Of a stretch of 49,215 nt of DNA, positions 44,258 through 49,215 are shown in pieces; the first letter of the stretch is position 1, and every line of letters starts with the position of its first letter. Location: assembly GCA_017528345.1 (NCBI GenBank), contig JAFXOX010000010.1, positions 1-49,215 of the forward strand. The letters are read 5' to 3'. A program made the position numbers and the translations under genes. Source of the DNA: Desulfovibrio sp. Lineage in GTDB: Bacteria; Desulfobacterota; Desulfovibrionia; Desulfovibrionales; Desulfovibrionaceae. A model generated the notes under the pieces. The model searched no databases and was not told the origin of the DNA. It saw nothing but the letters and a program-made list of their open reading frames with translations.

Positions 44258-45318
44258 GCGTTTCTGCCTTTATGCTGCGCAAAGCGCGGGTGATCGCCCC
44301 TGCCAAAGACAAGGTGATAGCCGAGATCTGTGACACGGAGCTTGAGACGGGAGAGGGCCTCTTCAAAGGAGGTCTCACAGTCGACGCCGTTATAGAGCTG
44401 ATAGTGCATTTTGGAGACCCTGGGTGTGAGATTGGGCATAATGACATTGCAGCCGTGGGCAATACCTTCTTCATAGCCATGGGCGTCTTCTGTGGCGAGC
44501 GCTGTGGTTGCCGGCAGCAAAAGATCGGGCAAAAGCAGGCGGCAGAGGCTTAGGACATAGAGGGTGCGTTTGACAGAACCTGCAGGCTCATGGGCATAGA
44601 TGGTTTGGGCATGCGGGATAAAAGGGCCGCAACCGAGCATTTCCGGCTGAAAAGCCTGAATGAAGCAAAAATCTTCAGCCAGATGCTCAAGGCTTTGGCC
44701 TGGCGGGCCAATGAGCATGCCAGCCCCTGTCTGATAGCCAAGGGCTTTGAGACGGTAGAGGCAGCTTAAACGCTCAAAATAGCTTTGTGTGGGGCCATGA
44801 AGCTTGCGGTAGAGACTGTGCGAGGCTGTTTCATGGCGCAAAAGATAACGTCTCGCCCCTGCAGCAAAAAGGGCGGCATAGCTTTGCTCTGAGCGCTCAC
44901 CAAGGGAGAGCGTGATACAGGCATCCGGAAAACGGCTCTGCAATTGCCCAATGAGCGCAATAAGCCAGGCGTCGTCTATGCCCGGATCTTCACCGCCCTG
45001 CAGCACAAAGGTGCGCAGACCAAGCCTGTAGCCTGCCTCACAGCAGCTGAGAATCTCTTCCTGGCTGAGCCTGTAGCGCACAAGGTCCCTGCGGCTTTTT
45101 TGCAGGCCGCAGTAGTGGCATTCATTGCGGCAGAAATTGGTAAATTCCACAATGCCGCGAATATAGATGCCACGCCCAAAATGCTTCTGGGCAATAGCGC
45201 TTGCCCGGATCTTCGCCTCTTCAAAGCTTGGCCCATCACAGTCACTAAGCACCTCACACCACTGGTCAAAGCTGAGCTTTTTGTGGGCCTCAAGTCTGTC
45301 TAAAAGCGCAAAAGCCAT
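44254..45318 (-). CDS. hydE: [FeFe]-hydrogenase maturation radical SAM enzyme HydE
   Basis: 354 aa. Radical-SAM motif 'CRNECHYC' (CX3CX2C, about residues 63-70) and the SAM-binding 'GGEDPG'. HydE builds part of the azadithiolate-bridged 2Fe precursor. HydG, the tyrosine-cleaving partner that makes CO and CN, is not in the window and must be elsewhere or absent. Starts 24 bp after the TM1266-like gene. Confidence 0.96.
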   Translation of the reverse strand: MAFALLDRLEAHKKLSFDQWCEVLSDCDGPSFEEAKIRASAIAQKHFGRGIYIRGIVEFTNFCRNECHYCGLQKSRRDLVRYRLSQEEILSCCEAGYRLGLRTFVLQGGEDPGIDDAWLIALIGQLQSRFPDACITLSLGERSEQSYAALFAAGARRYLLRHETASHSLYRKLHGPTQSYFERLSCLYRLKALGYQTGAGMLIGPPGQSLEHLAEDFCFIQAFQPEMLGCGPFIPHAQTIYAHEPAGSVKRTLYVLSLCRLLLPDLLLPATTALATEDAHGYEEGIAHGCNVIMPNLTPRVSKMHYQLYNGVDCETSFEEALSRLKLRVTDLGYHLVFGRGDHPRFAQHKGRNA

Positions 45319-45342
45319 GGTCTTGCCCTGGAAAGCGTCCTG

Positions 45343-45585
45343 CTACTTGGAAAAGAGCGTCTGCGCTGTGACACCTGGAAGCTTGCCGATTTTGCCTGAG
45401 AGTGCGCTTACCGTATCCTGCGGGGCATCGAGCACCACAGAGATGATATTGATCTTCTTTTGCCGGTAGGGCAGCCCCATGCGGCCAATGATGTAGTCAC
45501 TGTGCTGATGCAAAAGATCGTTGATAGCGGCCACACTCTGAGGGTCACTGACCATGATGGCCACAATGGCGACTCGGTTTTCCAT
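45343..45585 (-). CDS. TM1266-family iron-only hydrogenase system regulator
   Basis: 80 aa from the ATG at 45583-45585 with AAGGAG upstream. 'RVAIVAIMVSDPQSVAAIND' and 'QKKINIISVVLDAP' fit the small ACT/ferredoxin-fold family that lies beside hydE/F/G in many anaerobes and is called a putative regulator. No DNA-binding motif is visible. It begins 26 bp after a strong terminator, at the head of the maturation genes. Confidence 0.88.
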   Translation of the reverse strand: MENRVAIVAIMVSDPQSVAAINDLLHQHSDYIIGRMGLPYRQKKINIISVVLDAPQDTVSALSGKIGKLPGVTAQTLFSK

Positions 45586-45610
45586 GGCTTGCTCCTTGTC
45601 TTTGTTGGAG

Positions 45611-45650
45611 AGAAGAAAAAAGGACACATGCCTTGGGAAGCATGTGTCCT
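45611..45650 (-). terminator. Intrinsic terminator between hydB and the TM1266-like gene
   Basis: Perfect 11-bp inverted repeat (AGGACACATGC, 45621-45631, with 45640-45650), followed on the minus strand by T6 and a T-rich stretch. It separates the structural hydrogenase genes from the maturation and nitrogenase-like genes. Confidence 0.9.
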
Positions 45651-45742
45651 GCAAACAATCATGGGCTCACACTGAGCCTGCAGTCATCTTCCATCGCAAA
45701 GGCTTTTTTGATGTCAGAAGCTGTGAAAAAAAGAGATTTTGC

Positions 45743-46120
45743 TTAGCTTTCGTAGGGATAGGGATTTTTGCAAAATTCCGTAAAACGCGGATTGGGATAC
45801 TGACCCTTGGCGCGCAAGGCGGCAATGGACTGACTTCTGTCAAACCACTTGGTGTGCAGATCTTCTTCAGCCGGTTCACTCAAGGGCTTTTTATAGTAGT
45901 CCTTGTACATCTTCTGAACCTGCTCATTGTCCTGACTGGCCTTCTTGGGGAAACGCTCATCTTCGGCATAGACCGATTTGATGCGTGTGCGCATGCAGTC
46001 TTTGATTTCCATGACAGCAGCACAGGCTTTGCCTGTCATGCGCACGCCCATGAGCAGGCCGCCTGCGAGAATGCAGGCACCTTTGAGAAAACCGCGGCGA
46101 GTACTGGATAAAATGCTCAT
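45743..46120 (-). CDS. hydB: Periplasmic [FeFe] hydrogenase small subunit
   Basis: 125 aa. The Tat signal is 'STRRGFLKG' (residues 6-14) followed by a hydrophobic core, ending near 'ACA'. The mature part matches the small subunit of the Desulfovibrio periplasmic [FeFe] hydrogenase, which wraps round the large subunit and carries it across the membrane. Starts 11 bp after the large-subunit gene. Confidence 0.93.
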   Translation of the reverse strand: MSILSSTRRGFLKGACILAGGLLMGVRMTGKACAAVMEIKDCMRTRIKSVYAEDERFPKKASQDNEQVQKMYKDYYKKPLSEPAEEDLHTKWFDRSQSIAALRAKGQYPNPRFTEFCKNPYPYES

Positions 46121-46131
46121 GAGTGATCCTC

Positions 46132-47388
46132 CTAGGCCTGCTTCTGAGCTTCAGTGAGACGTTTGCGCAGACTGGCAAAGAGATGGGTGGCCTTGCGGTC
46201 AGCATATTCGAGCAGTGTGGGCATCAGAGGCTGTCCGCCGCCGCAGACGCAGCCGCCGGGGCAGGCCATGAATTCCACAAAATGATAGGGGCTTGTGCCT
46301 TTGCGTACGTCTTCGAGCACCTTGGCAAAACGTTTGGCGCCGTGGACAACAGCAAGCTTAATGGGAATCCCCTTAATGGTTACGGTGTACTCTTTGAAGC
46401 CCTTGAGGCCACGGACCTGCTTGAAGTCCCAGGTCTCGGGACGCTCTCCGGTTACGGCCTGATAGGCATACCGCAGAGCTGCTTCCATCACGCCGCCTGT
46501 CACACCAAAGATGGTGGCGCCGCCCGTGGATTCACCCATCAGACTGTCACGCTCGCCATTGGGCAATTTTGCGAAATCAATGCCCGCCTCGCGGATCATG
46601 TGGGCGAGCTCACGGGTATTGATGGTGGCATCAATGTCGCGCAGGCCATTATGCTCGTATTCTGGACGCAGGCCTTCGTATTTCTTGGCCACGCAGGGCA
46701 TGATGGACACGGTGTAGATCTTCTTGGGATCATAGCCTGTACGTTTGGCTCCATAGGTTTTGGCCATGCGGCCATTCATGCCAATGGGCGACTTACAGGA
46801 GGAAAAATGGGGGAGAAGATCTGGGTAGAAATGCTCGGCATAACTCTGCCAGCCGGGACAGCAGGAGGTGAATTGCGGCAGATCCTTGTTGTTGAGAAGA
46901 CGGTGCACGAATTCTGAGGCTTCTTCCCAGATGGTGACGTCAGCAGCAAATTCCGTATCCCAGCAGTGGGCAAAGCCCAGTTCTTTCAAGGCGGCAAACA
47001 TCTTGCCCGTTGTCACAGAACCGGGAGCCAGGCCAAAGGCTTCACCTAAGGCATAGCGCACAGCCGGAGCCGGCATGGCAATGACCTTGGTGGACTTGTC
47101 TTTGAGTTTCTGGGTGATCTCAGGCACCCAGGTCTGCACTTCGTAAATGGCCGTCTCCGGGCAGTGTACCAGACACTGGCCACAATGGATGCACATTTCC
47201 GGATGCAGAAGTTCATGGGGCTCGCCTACACCACCAAAAATAGCTCCTGTGGGGCAGTATTCCTGACAGGTGTCACAGCCCACGCATTTGTTCTTGTCGA
47301 TCTGTACAAAGAACAGCTCCTCTCCGTTGGCGCCACGTTTTGGCACATTGAGTTCATAGTCAATGTGCTCCATTTTGACTCGAGTCAT
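46132..47388 (-). CDS. hydA: Periplasmic [FeFe] hydrogenase large subunit
   Basis: 418 aa. Two [4Fe-4S] ferredoxin motifs ('[12 protein letters not shown]' and '[12 protein letters not shown]') lie at about residues 35-80. The H-cluster motifs are 'TSCCPGW' (L1), 'MPCVAKKYE' (L2) and '[16 protein letters not shown]' (L3). No own signal peptide, since the small subunit provides it. It reversibly oxidises H2 in the periplasm, probably passing electrons to cytochrome c3. GAGAGG precedes the ATG, and a leader of about 150 nt follows the promoter. Confidence 0.96.
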   Translation of the reverse strand: MTRVKMEHIDYELNVPKRGANGEELFFVQIDKNKCVGCDTCQEYCPTGAIFGGVGEPHELLHPEMCIHCGQCLVHCPETAIYEVQTWVPEITQKLKDKSTKVIAMPAPAVRYALGEAFGLAPGSVTTGKMFAALKELGFAHCWDTEFAADVTIWEEASEFVHRLLNNKDLPQFTSCCPGWQSYAEHFYPDLLPHFSSCKSPIGMNGRMAKTYGAKRTGYDPKKIYTVSIMPCVAKKYEGLRPEYEHNGLRDIDATINTRELAHMIREAGIDFAKLPNGERDSLMGESTGGATIFGVTGGVMEAALRYAYQAVTGERPETWDFKQVRGLKGFKEYTVTIKGIPIKLAVVHGAKRFAKVLEDVRKGTSPYHFVEFMACPGGCVCGGGQPLMPTLLEYADRKATHLFASLRKRLTEAQKQA

Positions 47389-47543
47389 TGCAACCTCTCA
47401 GGTAAAAGCGATCTCTCTTCTGCCAGATGGCCTGAAGAAGAGTTAGTTGATGTTTTGGGCCGCAATCGCGCGCGATATGCGGGGAATACAAGCATTGAGC
47501 CAAAGGCAATGCCTGCTTAGAGCTCCATTATCAAACTAGCACA

Positions 47544-47572
47544 TATATAGGTCAGAGGGAACAAAATTGCAA
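47544..47572 (-). promoter_or_regulatory. Promoter of hydAB
   Basis: On the minus strand TTGCAA (47567-47572), a 17-bp spacer and TATATA (47544-47549). Transcription would start about 150 bp before the hydA ATG, leaving a GC-rich leader. Confidence 0.65.
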
Positions 47573-48113
47573 GGAATTTCTGGCAAAATCGGTTTGTGCG
47601 CGCCGCCCTTGCATAATTGGCAGAATGGTATGCTGCAGAGTGTGGAAGAATGCTCTGAGGTGGCTGGAGATATTCTTGAAAGCGTGTTCGACAATATTAA
47701 TTTTGAAATTGAAAATATATTTCTTTTAGGAGGTTTTTTCACGTTAACTCATCTGTTTGCCGGAAGAGAGGTATGCGTTGAAAAGAATCAAGAGGGGAAT
47801 GAAAAAAAGTATCTTTTGAAATGGGGATTGCTCTGCGTTTTTGGGTGAAAGGGCTTCTTGTTTGACAATCCGCCCAAAGCCTGGGGATTTCTCAGGGCTT
47901 GGCTCTCTGGGCTTGCACAACATCTCTTTTTCTTCCATCCGCCTTCACCAGTCACGAGAAGCAGCCAGATGAGTAGCTAAGCCGTGTGAGGCCCTGTTTG
48001 TCCTCACGTATGCATCCGTTATCGTGAAGCTGGCATGACGGCTCATCGTATACCCATTGCGACCAAATGATGATCGTTCGGCAATGTCAACAAAATGGCA
48101 CAAAAAATGCAAG
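47573..48113. other. Intergenic region between hydA and hicB
   Basis: About 540 bp. Two small frames are present (plus 47567-47848, minus 47536-47742), but neither resembles a known protein or has a convincing start. I see no terminator. The last part, from about 48060, leads into the hicBA promoter repeat. Confidence 0.4.
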
Positions 48114-48161
48114 TTGCCCCAACTCTCTGTCGTGTGATATTTCTGGTGAACCTAGGAGGGC
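48114..48161 (+). repeat. 48-bp repeat copy 1: promoter and ribosome binding site of hicBA
   Basis: It agrees with copy 2 at 48729-48776 in 43 of 48 positions. It contains TTGCCC (48114-48119), GATATT-like sequence 16 bp later and an AGGAGG ribosome binding site just before the hicB ATG. So the unit may act as promoter and operator. Confidence 0.85.
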
Positions 48162-48163
48162 GC

Positions 48164-48466
48164 ATGAAGAGAAACGCTGAAATCAGGCTCTTGATAGAAA
48201 TTAAACCGCCGACTGAAGACTTCCCATATTGGGAGGCAATCTATCCTGAAATTGATTTAGCCACTCAGGGAGAGACGCAGCAAATCGCGTGGAAAAACGC
48301 GGTTGAAGCATTGCGTATGTGGTTATCAAGTCTTGTCGAAGACGGGATTCTTGATGACGTGCTTCGGGATTGTGGATTCAGCGCATATCGAATCCGTGAA
48401 ATAGAGGAAGATACAAAATACTTTTTGCCACAGTTTGTTCAAGAGAATACACAATGCCGCGCCTAA
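48164..48466 (+). CDS. hicB: HicB-family antitoxin
   Basis: 100 aa from the ATG at 48164, which follows AGGAGGG. 'YWEAIYPEIDLATQGETQQIAWKN' type sequence (about 20-44) is the partial RNase-H fold of HicB, where the antitoxin binds the toxin; 'ALRMWLSSLVEDG' follows. It neutralises HicA and usually represses the operon. It overlaps hicA by 13 bp. Antitoxin-first order is the less common hicBA arrangement. Confidence 0.8.
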   Translation: MKRNAEIRLLIEIKPPTEDFPYWEAIYPEIDLATQGETQQIAWKNAVEALRMWLSSLVEDGILDDVLRDCGFSAYRIREIEEDTKYFLPQFVQENTQCRA

Positions 48467-48681
48467 CTCCACTGCACTGGAAAAAACTCATATGCGCTTT
48501 CAAAAAGCTCGGCTACGAGCAAGTCAGGCAGGAAAGCAGCAACATCATGCTAAAGATTAAAGGGAAACGACCTCTGGTAATTCCGTCATACGATAGCGTT
48601 GGTCTTGATATTATCACGAGGCTGATCCGAACAGCAGGAATTGATCGCGATAAGTTTTTGGAGATGCTAGAAGGTTGTTAG
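48454..48681 (+). CDS. hicA: HicA-family toxin, catalytic His apparently replaced
   Basis: 75 aa. 'HWKKLICAFKKLGYEQVRQE', then SSNIMLKIKGKRPLVIP and a C-terminal 'IIRTAG'-like helix ('RLIRTAGIDRDKFLEML') match the dsRNA-binding-fold HicA mRNA interferase. Active HicA proteins have a His in 'xGSHxx' here; this protein has Asn30. It may be a weak or dead toxin. The small size and fused overlap with hicB are normal. Confidence 0.78.
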   Translation: MPRLTPLHWKKLICAFKKLGYEQVRQESSNIMLKIKGKRPLVIPSYDSVGLDIITRLIRTAGIDRDKFLEMLEGC

Positions 48682-48728
48682 TTACCTACCCCAGGGACCC
48701 TTTTTTTTCTCCCTCATCACTTGTCAGA

Positions 48729-48776
48729 TTGCCCCAACTTTCTGTCATGTGATACTTCTGGTGAACCTAGCAAGGC
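48729..48776 (+). repeat. 48-bp repeat copy 2, after hicA
   Basis: Direct repeat of 48114-48161 (five mismatches). The promoter-like half is kept, but the ribosome binding site AGGAGG has become AGCAAGG and no gene follows. It overlaps the following hairpin. Confidence 0.85.
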
Positions 48777-48799
48777 CGCCCATTTTTGAGCGGCCTTTT
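48772..48799 (+). terminator. Intrinsic terminator after hicBA
   Basis: AAGGCCGC (48772-48779) pairs with GCGGCCTT (48790-48797), followed by a TTTT tract that begins within the stem's last pairs. Confidence 0.85.
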
Positions 48800-48872
48800 C
48801 AATTACTCCTCGCCTGCATCTTTTTCTGATACAGGCGGCTTTACGACATTCTGCACCTTTGATCAGCCCCAC

Positions 48873-48951
48873 TAGTAGTCAGTTCTGTAAATAACCACAT
48901 TAATTTGTCTTTTTTCTAAAATTCTGCTAGAGGTTCTCGTGGAGGTCCTCT
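48873..48951 (+). mobile_element. Left end of an IS630-family element
   Basis: TAGTAGTCAGTTCTGTAAAT from about 48873 has the shape of an IS630 terminal inverted repeat, and TA target dinucleotides lie at its edge. It is followed by an AT-rich leader and the transposase gene. The exact boundary needs the other end. Confidence 0.5.
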
Positions 48952-49215
48952 ATGGCAAGAAAAAGAAAAGAGATAACGATCACGAATGAGGAAAAGCAAA
49001 AACTTCAGGGCATTGCAAAATCTCGTACGGCGCCACGAAACGCTGTTGAAAGAGCAAAAATCATTTTGTTTGTCCTTGATGGCAAAACCAACGGCGAAAT
49101 TGCTGAAAAAGTTCAGCTTTCCAAGTCTGCCGTCAACAACACCATCAAAAAGTGGAGAATTTTTGGCGTAAATGCCGCCTTGGAGGATCTTGCACGACCT
49201 GGCAAACCAAAAGTG
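48952..49215 (+). CDS. IS630-family transposase, N-terminal part
   Basis: 88 codons to the right edge, from the ATG at 48952 with GGAGG seven bases upstream. 'RNAVERAKIILFVLDGKTNG' and 'EIAEKVQLSKSAVNNTIKKW' form the helix-turn-helix of IS630/Tc1-mariner-type transposases, then 'LEDLARPGKPK' as in the family. The DDE catalytic domain lies outside the window. Confidence 0.85.
   Translation, partial: MARKRKEITITNEEKQKLQGIAKSRTAPRNAVERAKIILFVLDGKTNGEIAEKVQLSKSAVNNTIKKWRIFGVNAALEDLARPGKPKV

Noticed and set aside
47536..47848. Small genes upstream of hydA
   Set aside because: Both strands have open frames of 60-90 codons, but no family match, poor starts, and they overlap the hydA promoter region.
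1..49215. CRISPR arrays and rRNA genes
   Set aside because: No regularly spaced repeats or rRNA-like conserved stretches were seen.

Overview
The window looks like chromosome from a sulfate reducer-type deltaproteobacterium of the Desulfovibrionaceae (Desulfobacterota). The evidence is a periplasmic two-subunit [FeFe] hydrogenase with a Tat-exported small subunit, hypCDEF, a short MetH without its activation domain, the order ispE / tRNA-Gln / prs / rplY, and an RpoH-type sigma factor. I do not name a species.

Layout. 1-10170 (minus strand) is housekeeping: rplY (cut by the window edge), prs, tRNA-Gln, ispE, hslV, an M48 peptidase, cysS, rpiB, two lipoproteins and rpoH. 10581-16170 (plus): metH, a TlpA-like thioredoxin, hpt, a zinc-ribbon membrane protein and an exported metallo-beta-lactamase-fold protein. 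metH and the thioredoxin gene share a structured leader motif. 16210-20721 (minus): a higA remnant, gatB, a large protein with a DUF89-like region, and nadK. 20859-25324 (plus): gmhA, an FmdB-type zinc ribbon, hemC and a LonB-like protease. 25396-29637 is an accessory island: two pieces of a decayed tnpB and its right end, a brnTA module with a frameshifted toxin lying between those pieces, an UlaG-like hydrolase and an AAA-ATPase/nuclease-like protein. 29740-47388 is a hydrogenase region. It holds hypCDE, a small divergent redox set (DsbA-like, glyoxalase-II-like, HxlR), and a long minus-strand run hydA-hydB-TM1266-hydE-hydF-[six nitrogenase-like genes]-hypF. 48114-49215 holds hicBA between two near-identical 48-bp repeats, then the start of an IS630 element.

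The most unusual part is 36618-43062. It contains two tandem cassettes, each with a NifH-like Fe protein and two NifD/K-like component-1 proteins, in the order H1-A1-B1-H2-A2-B2. They are translationally linked to hydF upstream and followed closely by hypF. Both Fe proteins keep the P-loop and the two cluster cysteines. The component-1 proteins are short and divergent, and each cassette has a different cysteine pattern. No nifB, nifEN or real nifDK is in the window, so this is not a nitrogen-fixation locus. The layout suggests a reductase pair functionally tied to hydrogenase assembly or to hydrogen-driven metabolism. That role is inference; the substrate is unknown.
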